Below, piece by piece: positions 56,019 through 64,000 of a stretch of 64,000 bases of DNA; position 1 is the stretch's first letter; every line of letters starts with the position of its first letter. The position numbers and the translations under genes are program-made. Source of the DNA: Bacteroidota bacterium (GTDB lineage: Bacteria > Bacteroidota > Bacteroidia > Bacteroidales > Paludibacteraceae); the NCBI GenBank assembly GCA_021779195.1, contig JAJYBB010000007.1, positions 1 through 64,000 on the forward strand, in the 5' to 3' direction. The notes under the pieces were generated by a model. The model did not search any database and was not told the DNA's origin. It saw only the letters and a program-made list of their open reading frames with translations.

Positions 56019-57068
56019 ATGAAACTCAAAATCAAAAATCGAATCAATACTCTTATAATCAAAGAGCTGTTGTTCCCGATAGCTGCGTTGGTTCTGATAA
56101 TTTTAATCGGATTTCTTGGGTTTATGTTGATTGAAGGATTTTCGCCACTTACATCGTTATATATTTTGGTAATTACATTAGCTACAATTGGTTATGGCGA
56201 TGTAGTGCCGATAACCAACGCCGGTCGGATTTTCACAATACTGTTGGTACTATCGGCTTTTACAGTCGGGGTTTATGCTATCAGTAAAATTTCAGCATTT
56301 TTATTAGAAGGAGAATTTTCAACATTATTAAAACAACGAAAAATGAACAAAACATTAGATGCTATGAGCGATCATTATATTGTTTGCGGATATGGCAAAA
56401 CAGGAAAACGCGTCATGGAGGATTTGTTGGAAAAAGGCTTTGATGTGGTGTTGATTGAAACCGACAAAGATCGAAATGAAAAAATAAAAGAACTTTACGG
56501 GCGAAATTTTGTGCATTTAGATGCCGATGCAACGGAAGATGCCGTATTGATACAAGCTGGAGTAAAACGTGCCAGGATGCTCATTTCGGTTCTCTCAACT
56601 GATGCAGAAAATTTATTTGTTACTTTGAGTGCCAAAGATTTGAATAAAAATATTAAAGTAATTACTCGTGTAGCCGAAGGCAATTCTCCCGAAAAATTCA
56701 AAAAAGCGGGTGCCGATTTTATCGTTTCACCAATTGAAATAGCTACCGACAGGATTATATCGATAGCTACAACAAGTAGTGAATTTTTTAGTTTTGTCGA
56801 TTTCGCTGGAGGTAATCACGAACTTCGTGACTATATTTTTGGTTTAGTCGAAATTCATCAGGGTAGTGATTTAATCGGTAAAACCTACCGCGAAGCCAAT
56901 ATTCCGCAACGCACCAATCTGGTGGTAATCGGCTATAATTCCATATCCAGTGAATTTCAGATTAACCCTAAAGCCGATGATTTTATTCGTCTTGGCGACC
57001 GGTTGTTGGTATTCGGACAAGAAAATGAAATCAACGGATTGAAAAAAATAGCCATGAACCTGAAATAG
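56019..57068 (+). CDS. Potassium channel with RCK (TrkA-N/TrkA-C) domain
   Basis: 349 residues. Two membrane helices (LIILIGFLGFMLI and IFTILLVLSAFTVGVYAI) flank the selectivity filter TLATIGYGD near residue 60. The RCK N domain starts HYIVCGYGKTGKRVMEDLLEKG (Rossmann GxGxxG), with Asp in IETDKD. A TrkA-C domain closes the protein. It is a MthK/Kch-like ligand-gated K+ channel. Length is normal. Confidence 0.92.
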   Translation: MKLKIKNRINTLIIKELLFPIAALVLIILIGFLGFMLIEGFSPLTSLYILVITLATIGYGDVVPITNAGRIFTILLVLSAFTVGVYAISKISAFLLEGEFSTLLKQRKMNKTLDAMSDHYIVCGYGKTGKRVMEDLLEKGFDVVLIETDKDRNEKIKELYGRNFVHLDADATEDAVLIQAGVKRARMLISVLSTDAENLFVTLSAKDLNKNIKVITRVAEGNSPEKFKKAGADFIVSPIEIATDRIISIATTSSEFFSFVDFAGGNHELRDYIFGLVEIHQGSDLIGKTYREANIPQRTNLVVIGYNSISSEFQINPKADDFIRLGDRLLVFGQENEINGLKKIAMNLK

Positions 57069-57092
57069 TTGTCAATATCTATTGAGTCTATA

Positions 57093-57235
57093 CTGAAAAA
57101 GAGATGTATGCAACGCCATGAAGCATAGGAGTGTTGCTATAATAAATTCATTTTTAAAATGTTATCTTTAAGACTCAAATAGAAAATCAATGATTACTTG
57201 TTAAAAATAATTTTTCTGAATGGACTCTTTCTTTA
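57093..57235 (+). repeat. Dispersed direct repeat, copy 1
   Basis: Begins GAAAAAGAGAT and ends TGGACTC. It matches 60361-60510 over about 145 bases, best in the TTCATTTT...AGAAAATCA.TGATT core. Its end overlaps the last codons of the flavoprotein gene (57201-58313). Confidence 0.55.
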
Positions 57236-58313
57236 ATTCTTTATTCTTTTTTGACTGTTCGTAATGCAGAATAATGTCGCTGACAATTTCTTTTACAGAT
57301 GAAATTTTAGTTGCCAAATACGCATTGCTTCCTGCAAAAGCATATCCCTTTTCCATTTTTCCCTGATAAGCATTGTACAGAGCCACGATAATGCAATAAG
57401 GAACTTTTTTGTAATCGCAGGTATGAAGGCAATTATACGGACACGATTTAGGAGCAGTAAGTCCTAATTTTACTCTTTCAAGAAATTTACCTTTTAATGC
57501 TCTTCCGGGCATGCCCACGGGACTTTTTATGATTTCAACTTCATTTTGATTTGCTTGAATATATGATTCTTTAAATTTTATATCTGCATCACATTCATTG
57601 GTGGTTACAAACCTGCTGGCAATCTGAACGCCTTTAGCTCCTAATTGCATGATTTTATACATGTCTTCGCCTGAATAGATGCCACCAGCTGCAATTACCG
57701 GAATTTCCTGATTGTATTTTTCTTCAAATGTAGCTACTTCTCTAACCACATCCGGAATAAGTTTTTCGATGGTGTAATCGGGATTTTCAATCTGATCGAT
57801 TTTGAAACCCAAATGTCCACCGGCTTTCGGACCTTCTACAACAACTAAATCAGGTAAATAGTCATAAAGGGTTTTCCATTTTTCGCAAATTATTTTTGCA
57901 GCTCGTGCCGACGAAACTATGGGTACTAATTTTGTTTTGCAACCGGGGGTTCGGTATTTAGGTAAATCGAGCGGAAGCCCGGCTCCGGCAAAGATCACAT
58001 CGGCTTTTTCCGAAATAGCCGTTTTGACCATATCACTAAAATTTGTAAGTGCCATCATGATATTAATTCCTATAATACCCGATGTTTTCGCCCTTGCTTT
58101 TTTAATTTCTTCTCTTAATCCAATTTTACATGCTTCCATGTAATCCTTCGACGATTTGCGATAAATTAACCCTAACCCGGCACACGAAATCACACCTATT
58201 CCTCCTTCATTAGCAACTGCCGAAGCTAAACCCGATAATGAAATACCCACGCCCATTCCTCCTTGAATTATCGGAAGTTTTGCAGTTAGATTACCAATTT
58301 TTAATGCATTCAT
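57201..58313 (-). CDS. Nitronate monooxygenase-like FMN protein
   Basis: 370 residues, TIM barrel FMN family PF03060. IIQGGMGVGISLSGLA starts the barrel. EGPKAGGHLG holds the catalytic-site His region, and IPVIAAGGIY the FMN phosphate site. A Cys-rich insertion CPYNCLHTCDYKKVPYC near residue 310 marks a subgroup common in anaerobes. Nitronate monooxygenase and FabK enoyl reductase share these motifs, so the activity is not settled. It is a lone minus-strand gene whose last codons lie in a dispersed repeat. Confidence 0.8.
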   Translation of the reverse strand: MNALKIGNLTAKLPIIQGGMGVGISLSGLASAVANEGGIGVISCAGLGLIYRKSSKDYMEACKIGLREEIKKARAKTSGIIGINIMMALTNFSDMVKTAISEKADVIFAGAGLPLDLPKYRTPGCKTKLVPIVSSARAAKIICEKWKTLYDYLPDLVVVEGPKAGGHLGFKIDQIENPDYTIEKLIPDVVREVATFEEKYNQEIPVIAAGGIYSGEDMYKIMQLGAKGVQIASRFVTTNECDADIKFKESYIQANQNEVEIIKSPVGMPGRALKGKFLERVKLGLTAPKSCPYNCLHTCDYKKVPYCIIVALYNAYQGKMEKGYAFAGSNAYLATKISSVKEIVSDIILHYEQSKKNKELKKESIQKNYF

Positions 58314-58802
58314 TTTTGCACAGTTTTATTATTTCTGTGCAAAGGTACATATTAAATATCGTGGCATGAATTTATTATAGTATTACAATGATTATTTAAC
58401 CTAATATCGACCCGTTACATAAGTTAGGCATATATTTTAAGTGAAATTATCGTCCCATGGGCAGAATAAATCAACGAAATATTTTACTTGCTTTAATTTT
58501 CAAACAAAGCAATAAACCGGATATTGAATAGAAATCTTTCCATGATTGGAATAGCTAAACCGATTGAGGATTGATTAATGTGCTTTATATACATAATTCT
58601 CAGACGCACTCATTGAAAGCAGTTACATCTTGAAAACAACAATGTAAAAATTTGTATCAGAAACAATCACTCTTTTGGATAGAGAAATCAATATGGAAAT
58701 AATGGAATAAGGGATAATTGTTTATGTTTGTTATGCAAGCATGGGTTAAAAACCGATTCACTCAGTAATTCTAATGCATTGAATAATTTACACTTAGAAG
58801 AA
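58314..58802. other. Intergenic region without a gene
   Basis: 489 AT-rich bases; only the -7 element at 58340 is recognised. No terminator, repeat or RNA gene seen. Confidence 0.4.
58340..58347 (-). promoter_or_regulatory. Candidate -7 element of the flavoprotein gene
   Basis: TACCTTTG on the minus strand, 27 bases before the ATG. Confidence 0.4.
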
Positions 58803-58877
58803 ATGAAAATGAATATTTTTTCCCTAATTGTCTTTTTATGCACCATGATCAGCTGTCAGTCGGCTGTTTGGAAATAA
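58803..58877 (+). CDS. Possible very small lipoprotein (24 residues)
   Basis: The frame reads MKMNIFSLIVFLCTMISC then QSAVWK and stop. It has the look of a lipoprotein signal with the cysteine at residue 18 and a six-residue tail. It overlaps the 3' end of the opposite-strand gene by 29 bases. No clear ribosome binding site or promoter was found. It may be chance. Confidence 0.25.
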   Translation: MKMNIFSLIVFLCTMISCQSAVWK

Positions 58878-59472
58878 TTGGCTTCGGTTTTGGAGCAGTC
58901 TTCTTTTTCTTACGGGGGACATACGTACCGGGCAAAATAACATCCAACAAATGCTTACCCAGTAAACCAAGTCTGATAGCGCAAGCCAGTGCAGCAATAC
59001 CGATTAAGATTGATAACCAGTTATATGCAGCAGGTTTGAAAAAAATGAGTTGTGAAACCGATAAAATGATAATGAGTGAACTGAAGATAATTTTTGATTT
59101 TAACATTGGGGTTCGCAATGTTTTGAAACGGGTAATTCCGTCGAGCAATCCCGAAAGAAACGAAAGGATCAACGAGAATGGGAGTGCAAATACGGAGAAT
59201 TGAATTACCGAAAGAATTATCTCCGACTCAAAATTTGGAAAAATCAGGTGAAAAATCAGAAGCATTGGAGTCAAAGCCACAAATGTTTGCGATAAATGAA
59301 TGGCAATAGGATGGATATCTAAACTCAAAATAAACAACCGGTTAGGTGAAACACGTTCACGGTAAGGTTCAAATACAGAACGGGGTAACCCGCAAGCCGG
59401 ACATACATCGCCTAATTCGCTGGCTTTCATTACATATCCACAAGGGCGACAGCGTACTAATTCTTCATCCAT
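58849..59472 (-). CDS. Membrane protein with N-terminal rubredoxin-like zinc/iron knuckle
   Basis: 207 residues. The first 30 residues have CRPCG and CPACGLPR, spaced like a rubredoxin-type metal site. Four or five membrane helices follow (starting with SQTFVALTPMLLIFHLIF). The C-terminus is a Lys/Pro-rich tail (PRKKKKTAPKPKP). It resembles rubredoxin-like plus DUF2231-type proteins of anaerobes, possibly in electron transfer. Function not established. Confidence 0.72.
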   Translation of the reverse strand: MDEELVRCRPCGYVMKASELGDVCPACGLPRSVFEPYRERVSPNRLFILSLDIHPIAIHLSQTFVALTPMLLIFHLIFPNFESEIILSVIQFSVFALPFSLILSFLSGLLDGITRFKTLRTPMLKSKIIFSSLIIILSVSQLIFFKPAAYNWLSILIGIAALACAIRLGLLGKHLLDVILPGTYVPRKKKKTAPKPKPIISKQPTDS

Positions 59473-59509
59473 ATTATATGTGATTTTAATTAATGGTTAT
59501 GTTGATTTG

Positions 59510-59517
59510 CAAATATA
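59510..59517 (-). promoter_or_regulatory. Candidate -7 element of the rubredoxin-like membrane protein gene
   Basis: TATATTTG on the minus strand, 38 bases before the ATG. Confidence 0.4.
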
Positions 59518-59547
59518 CTAAAAATATTGGATTTTAATGCTAATTGA

Positions 59548-60186
59548 CTACTTTTTTTTCATGAAATATCTGCACCAAGGAGTTAATCCGCACGCGTTGC
59601 ACTTGGGATTACGTGCAGTACAAATATACCTTCCGTGTAAAATTAGCCAGTGATGTGCTTTCGGTATAAGTTCAGCAGGTATATAGTTCACTAATTCCAG
59701 TTCGGTTTGCAACGGATTTTTTGAATCGGTGGTCAGCCCTAAGCGTTCGGATATTCGAAAAACATGCGTGTCGACTGCCATTGCAGGTTTATTGAAAATA
59801 ACCGATGCCACTACGTTTGCGGTTTTTCGGCCTACTCCGGGTAAAGTTTGAAGTTTATCTACATCATCGGGTACAATGCCATTAAAATCAGATACTAATT
59901 TTTTAGACATAGCAACCAAATGATGCGCCTTGTTATTGGGATATGAAATTGAACGAATGTACTCAAAAACTACTTCGGGTGTTGTAGCAGCCATCGCTTC
60001 GGAAGTTGGAAAATCATGAAGTAAACCGGGTGTAATCATATTTACGCGTTTATCGGTACATTGTGCTGAAAGAATGACTGCAACTAATAACCCGAATGCA
60101 TCTCCATAATGTAATTCAGTTTCAGCAACAGGTACATTTTCAGAAAACCAGTCGATAATATTTTTATAACGTTCTTTTGTTGTCAT
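59548..60186 (-). CDS. nth: Endonuclease III
   Basis: 212 residues. The helix-hairpin-helix LQTLPGVGRKTANVV carries the catalytic Lys near residue 121, and AVDTHVFR the Asp near 139. The C-terminal [4Fe-4S] loop is CTARNPKCNACGLTPWC (C-x6-C-x2-C-x5-C). It removes oxidised pyrimidines as a bifunctional glycosylase/AP lyase. Length and motifs are standard. Confidence 0.95.
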   Translation of the reverse strand: MTTKERYKNIIDWFSENVPVAETELHYGDAFGLLVAVILSAQCTDKRVNMITPGLLHDFPTSEAMAATTPEVVFEYIRSISYPNNKAHHLVAMSKKLVSDFNGIVPDDVDKLQTLPGVGRKTANVVASVIFNKPAMAVDTHVFRISERLGLTTDSKNPLQTELELVNYIPAELIPKAHHWLILHGRYICTARNPKCNACGLTPWCRYFMKKK

Positions 60187-60329
60187 AATTTTTCGGGAAA
60201 CGAATTGAGCTGTAGTTTTATCAAGTTTTGAAAAATTAAAATTGACAATAAACCTCAGCCATTTTCTAGTTAGTTATTTTTTTTCTGCAAATTTATAAGA
60301 AAAGATAGTATGAGGGCATTCATTTTTAT

Positions 60330-60337
60330 TATTTTTG
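60330..60337 (+). promoter_or_regulatory. Candidate -7 element of ftsK
   Basis: TATTTTTG followed by a CAAATTAA run, 270 bases before the ftsK ATG. It would make a long leader containing repeat copy 2. Confidence 0.35.
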
Positions 60338-60360
60338 CAAATTAATTTATGACTGTAAGT

Positions 60361-60510
60361 TGAAAAAGAGATTTATTCAACTCAAAGACACCAGAACACT
60401 AAGCACTATTTTTATAATCAGTTCATTTTAAAAGTGTTATTTTAAAGACTTTAAAAGAAAATCATTGATTTTCTTTTAAAACTGACTTTTAGGAGTGGAC
60501 TCATTTATCA
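60361..60510 (+). repeat. Dispersed direct repeat, copy 2
   Basis: Begins GAAAAAGAGAT and ends GGAGTGGACTC, matching 57093-57235. It includes a perfect palindrome, TTAAAAGAAAATCA (60451-60464) with its complement at 60466-60479, that could fold as a hairpin. Confidence 0.55.
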
Positions 60511-60607
60511 AAGAATAATATTTACAGTTAAATTTAATAACAACCAGTTGATTTTGTTTATCATTGACTAATTAAATTTGAATTCAAAAAGTACACTTTT
60601 AAAATAA

Positions 60608-63088
60608 ATGGCACCGAAAAAACCCATACGACCCGTAGCAAAACCAGAACCCAAATTAACTACCAAGGCTATTCCAAAAAAAGAGAAAGTTAAACGTGAA
60701 CCCAATCAATTTTGGCTTAAAACCCGTAACTTTTTTACCGATGAACGAACCCGAATAATCATAGGTATTTTTTTGATGCTGTTAATTGTGTACATGATGA
60801 CCGCTTTTGTATCTTATTTTATTACGGGAGCTGACGATCAAAGTAAAATTGATCTTTCGTGGAGCGATTTACAGCAAATGCGCAGTCAGATTCATAATTG
60901 GGCTGGAGTTACCGGAGCAGTTATTTCCGAAACTTTTATTAACAAATGGTTTGGCGTTTCATCCTTCGCTGTGCTTTGTTTTGGCATTATTTTAACATTG
61001 CGACTTTGGCGATTTCGGGTATCTTCTCTCTGGAAATCATTTTTTCATTGCAGTTTTTGGCTGATATGGCCATCGGTATTGCTTGGTTATATTTTTACCC
61101 CATTTTATCAAAATTATATTTTTACTTTTTCGCCGGGGGGCAAACACGGCGATAATATTAGTCAATGGTTGATTTCTTACTTCGGCATTCCCGGAACGTT
61201 GATGATTCTGATTGGTACTATATTAGTTTATGCAATCATCACTTCAAAAGCAACGATTATTCTATTTAAAAACCTTTTTTCGAGAAAATACAGATCATCG
61301 AATTTATCAAATACTGTTGATGAATTTGAATCGAAAAGGGATGAACCTACAGTGGCAGTGGGAACTGAAATAATTCCGGATGATTGGATTAGCAAAGCCG
61401 AAGAAGATGATGAGCCTGATGAATTCGTAATTGAACCGGCTGACGAGGTAAAACCTGATGTACCTTTTGAAATTGAAGAACCCGAGCATACGGAAGAAAA
61501 CAAACCGGTTGATTCGGATATTTTGGAGTTTAACAAAGATGAAAATGAAGATCCATTCTACAATATTAATAAGTTGGGTAAATTTGATCCGACTTTAGAT
61601 TTGTCGCATTATGTTCCTCCCACACTCGATTTGTTGAAAGTATATGGTACCGACAACGATACTCAAATTGATATGGTTGAACAAACTGCAAATAAAAATC
61701 GCATTATTAGTACTTTACAAAATTATGGCATCGAAATTGAAACCATCAAGGCTACCGTAGGTCCAACCATTACTTTATATGAAATTGTGCCTAAAGCCGG
61801 AGTGCGGATTTCGAAAATCCGAAATCTGGAATACGATATCATGTTAAGCCTTGCAGCAACAGGAATTCGTATTATTGCGCCCATCCCAGGCAAAGGAACC
61901 ATTGGAATTGAAGTGCCCAACTCCGATCCGCAGGTGGTATCAATGCATTCGATCATTGCTTCTAAAAAATTTCAAGAATCAAAATTTGAACTTCCCGTGG
62001 CATTCGGACGAACCATAACGAATGAAATTTTCATGGTTGATTTGGTTAAAATGCCTCATTTACTTGTTGCGGGAGCTACAGGTCAGGGTAAATCGGTCGG
62101 ACTGAATGCTATTATCACTTCGTTGCTGTATAAAAAGCATCCGGCTGAACTGAAACTGGTATTGGTCGACCCCAAAAAGGTGGAATTTAATATTTACGGG
62201 GATATCGAAAAACATTTTCTGGCAAAACTTCCCGACGGAGATGATTCCATTATTACCGATACCAGCAAAGTAGTGGAAACACTCAATTCACTTTGTAAGG
62301 AAATGGATGACCGCTATGACTTGTTGAAAAAAGCACACGTTAGAAATGTAAAAGAATACAACGAAAAGTTTATCAATCGGCTGTTAAATCCCGAAAAAGG
62401 ACATCGATTTTTACCTTATATAGTTGTGATTGTTGATGAGTTTGGCGATTTAATCATGACTGCCGGCAAAGAAGTGGAAATGCCGATTGCCCGTATTGCT
62501 CAGTTAGCCCGTGCAGTGGGCATTCACATGATTATTGCTACGCAGCGTCCTTCGGTTAATATCATTACAGGGGTGATTAAAGCCAACTTCCCTGCCCGTG
62601 TTGCTTTCAGGGTTTCGTCGATGATTGATTCGCGTACCATTCTCGATTCGCCCGGAGCAAATCAGTTGGTTGGACGGGGTGATATGCTTTTCTCTCAGGG
62701 AAATGATCTTATTCGCGTGCAATGCGCTTTTGTTGATACCCCAGAAGTTGAAAATATTGTTCATCATATCAGTCATCAGCAGGCATATGCTACCGCATTT
62801 TATCTGCCTGAATATGTTGGGGCTGAAGGCGAAGGAATTGAGGTATCGAGTGTGGATATGACCAAACGCGATCCTTTATTCGAAGAGGCTGCCCGACTGA
62901 TTGTTGCTAATCAGCAGGGCTCTACCTCGCTTATTCAACGTAAATTTTCGATCGGTTATAATCGTGCCGGACGTATTGTCGATCAGTTGGAAGTTGCCGG
63001 CATCATTGGTCCGTTTGAAGGTAGTAAAGCCCGCCAGGTATTGGTGTTGGATGATTATCATTTGGAGCAGATATTCAAACATCTTTAA
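60608..63088 (+). CDS. ftsK: DNA translocase FtsK
   Basis: 826 residues. Four membrane helices lie in residues 45-220 (first RIIIGIFLMLLIVYMMTAF). A Glu/Asp-rich linker (about 240-330) leads to the motor domain, with Walker A GATGQGKS near residue 490 and Walker B VVIVDEFGDL. The C-terminal 65 residues are the gamma winged helix (RKFSIGYNRAGRIVDQLE). It pumps DNA at the septum and helps chromosome dimer resolution. Standard length for Bacteroidetes FtsK. Confidence 0.95.
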   Translation: MAPKKPIRPVAKPEPKLTTKAIPKKEKVKREPNQFWLKTRNFFTDERTRIIIGIFLMLLIVYMMTAFVSYFITGADDQSKIDLSWSDLQQMRSQIHNWAGVTGAVISETFINKWFGVSSFAVLCFGIILTLRLWRFRVSSLWKSFFHCSFWLIWPSVLLGYIFTPFYQNYIFTFSPGGKHGDNISQWLISYFGIPGTLMILIGTILVYAIITSKATIILFKNLFSRKYRSSNLSNTVDEFESKRDEPTVAVGTEIIPDDWISKAEEDDEPDEFVIEPADEVKPDVPFEIEEPEHTEENKPVDSDILEFNKDENEDPFYNINKLGKFDPTLDLSHYVPPTLDLLKVYGTDNDTQIDMVEQTANKNRIISTLQNYGIEIETIKATVGPTITLYEIVPKAGVRISKIRNLEYDIMLSLAATGIRIIAPIPGKGTIGIEVPNSDPQVVSMHSIIASKKFQESKFELPVAFGRTITNEIFMVDLVKMPHLLVAGATGQGKSVGLNAIITSLLYKKHPAELKLVLVDPKKVEFNIYGDIEKHFLAKLPDGDDSIITDTSKVVETLNSLCKEMDDRYDLLKKAHVRNVKEYNEKFINRLLNPEKGHRFLPYIVVIVDEFGDLIMTAGKEVEMPIARIAQLARAVGIHMIIATQRPSVNIITGVIKANFPARVAFRVSSMIDSRTILDSPGANQLVGRGDMLFSQGNDLIRVQCAFVDTPEVENIVHHISHQQAYATAFYLPEYVGAEGEGIEVSSVDMTKRDPLFEEAARLIVANQQGSTSLIQRKFSIGYNRAGRIVDQLEVAGIIGPFEGSKARQVLVLDDYHLEQIFKHL

Positions 63089-63240
63089 ATTTTGATATGA
63101 GAAATAGAATCGTAATGATTCGAAACTCAATGTATGTCCATTCTTTATGTAATTTAAAGTGTAAATTATATCGGACGGATTAATACAGGGAAAACATCAC
63201 AAACGTTGCAAATTAAAATTCAAAACAAAAAAACATACGT

Positions 63241-63675
63241 ATGAAAACAGCAAAAATTATTACCGAAAAAGGAGAGATGCAGGTTGAATTTTACGAACAG
63301 GATGCGCCCGGTACAGTAGCAAACTTTATTAAGCTCGCAACTTCGGGCTTTTATGATGGATTGACTTTTCACCGTGTGATTCCCGATTTTGTAATTCAGG
63401 GTGGATGTCCCAATGGAAATGGAACAGGGGGTCCGGGTTACACTATTCCTTGCGAGTTAGACGGTGGCAATCAGTATCATGACAGAGGAGTGTTATCAAT
63501 GGCACATGCCGGACGTAATACCGGTGGATCTCAGTTTTTTATTTGCCATTCGCGCAAAAACACGGCTCATTTGGATCGCCAGCATACCTGCTTTGGCAAG
63601 GTGGTTGAAGGGTTAGAAGTGATTGATGCAATTCGTCAGGGCGATAGAATTTTGAAAATTGAAGTTTCAGAATAA
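63241..63675 (+). CDS. Cyclophilin-type peptidyl-prolyl isomerase
   Basis: 144 residues. Cyclophilin landmarks are [25 protein letters not shown], given in parts, with the catalytic Arg in FHRV, the GSQFFICH core and [15 protein letters not shown]. It has no signal peptide, so it acts in the cytosol. It is 152 bases after ftsK and has its own terminator. Confidence 0.93.
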   Translation: MKTAKIITEKGEMQVEFYEQDAPGTVANFIKLATSGFYDGLTFHRVIPDFVIQGGCPNGNGTGGPGYTIPCELDGGNQYHDRGVLSMAHAGRNTGGSQFFICHSRKNTAHLDRQHTCFGKVVEGLEVIDAIRQGDRILKIEVSE

Positions 63676-63696
63676 GTGTCGCTTTAAACATAGCGT

Positions 63697-63736
63697 CAAA
63701 GGTCAGATAATTTTTTTTTCTGACCTTTGTTTTTTG
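63697..63736 (+). terminator. Terminator after the cyclophilin gene
   Basis: Stem CAAAGGTCAG (63697-63706) with CTGACCTTTG (63720-63729), then TTTTTTG. The loop is 13 bases, mostly T. Confidence 0.8.
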
Positions 63737-64000
63737 ATATCTTGGAGCTATAATTTCAAATCTAATGACTTGTCTATTTGATAATAATGATTTATCGTCC
63801 TCTCATAATCTTGCAAGTGGGGAATACGGTTCAACCGACGCTTCATTGCTGGGTCGTTCAAACCGCAGTAGGTGGTCGGTGTTTGGTCATCCAAGATATT
63901 TTTTCAATTTTAAAACAAAAATGGTGGAATGCTGGTATTTAATCCTATCGTTACCACCATTTATATAAAGTGTCTATATGCAAAGACGTTTTGAGGTTTC
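63737..64000. other. Window end without a convincing gene
   Basis: A 67-codon frame (63765-63968) has no recognised family. AATGGTGG and CCACCATT (about 63920 and 63954) could form a hairpin. An ATG at 63978 opens a frame (MQRRFEV) that runs off the edge; it could be the start of the next gene. Confidence 0.3.

Larger units (their letters stand above)
60187..60607. other. Intergenic region before ftsK with repeat copy 2
   Basis: 421 bases without a gene. It holds a plus-strand -7 element (60330-60337) and dispersed repeat copy 2 with its perfect palindrome. Confidence 0.5.

Noticed and set aside
63765-63968. 67-residue plus-strand frame at the right edge
   Set aside because: No recognisable family or ribosome binding site; could be chance.

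Overview
The window looks like a chromosomal segment of an anaerobic member of the Bacteroidetes, most likely Bacteroidales. The evidence is: type IX secretion (T9SS) C-terminal sorting domains on secreted proteins; many -7 elements of the form TAnnTTTG; a MurF-alanine racemase fusion; an OmpP1/FadL porin of the Bacteroidetes kind; a ferredoxin-linked 2-oxoacid oxidoreductase operon; and an oxygen-sensitive glycyl radical enzyme. The DNA is AT-rich throughout. A Paludibacter-like genus is a guess from general gene style and is not proven.

Layout. 1-8.5 kb: a partial giant surface protein with cohesin-like repeats, a REP-associated (RAYT) transposase between long inverted repeats, a dockerin-bearing subtilisin with a T9SS tail, a second T9SS-tailed protein and a small zinc-ribbon protein. 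8.5-9.5 kb: about 1 kb without a convincing gene. 9.5-14.8 kb: secreted GH78 alpha-L-rhamnosidase and GH2 beta-galactosidase. 15-19.4 kb: a four-gene operon (PLP acyltransferase, threonine-synthase-like enzyme, short-chain reductase, two-domain VOC protein) that fits sulfonolipid (capnine) synthesis. 19.9-23.1 kb: ABC exporter with a NEW3-domain membrane protein.

23.7-31.4 kb: a glycyl radical activase, a 4-hydroxyproline dehydratase-like glycyl radical enzyme and an aminopeptidase P on the plus strand, then a HicAB toxin-antitoxin pair and a DPP-IV-like peptidase on the minus strand. Read together, the peptidases could release proline and hydroxyproline that feed the dehydratase. 31.7-41 kb: a fused carbamoyl-phosphate synthase, a lipoprotein, a Kup potassium transporter and release factor 3. 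41-45.6 kb: FadL-type porin, Gly/Tyr-rich surface protein, PrmA. 45.8-48.5 kb: the four-subunit 2-oxoacid:ferredoxin oxidoreductase operon. 48.7-63.7 kb: mostly housekeeping genes (esterase, CYTH phosphatase, metallophosphoesterase, Bax-inhibitor-like protein, MurF-Alr, stress protein, K+ channel, nitronate monooxygenase-like flavoprotein, endonuclease III, FtsK, cyclophilin).

Two families of dispersed non-coding repeats are each present twice (41.0/50.5 kb inverted; 57.1/60.4 kb direct). No rRNA, tRNA or CRISPR array was seen. The most interesting items are the sulfonolipid-type operon with its extra VOC gene, the hydroxyproline cluster, the cohesin/dockerin neighbours and the RAYT element.
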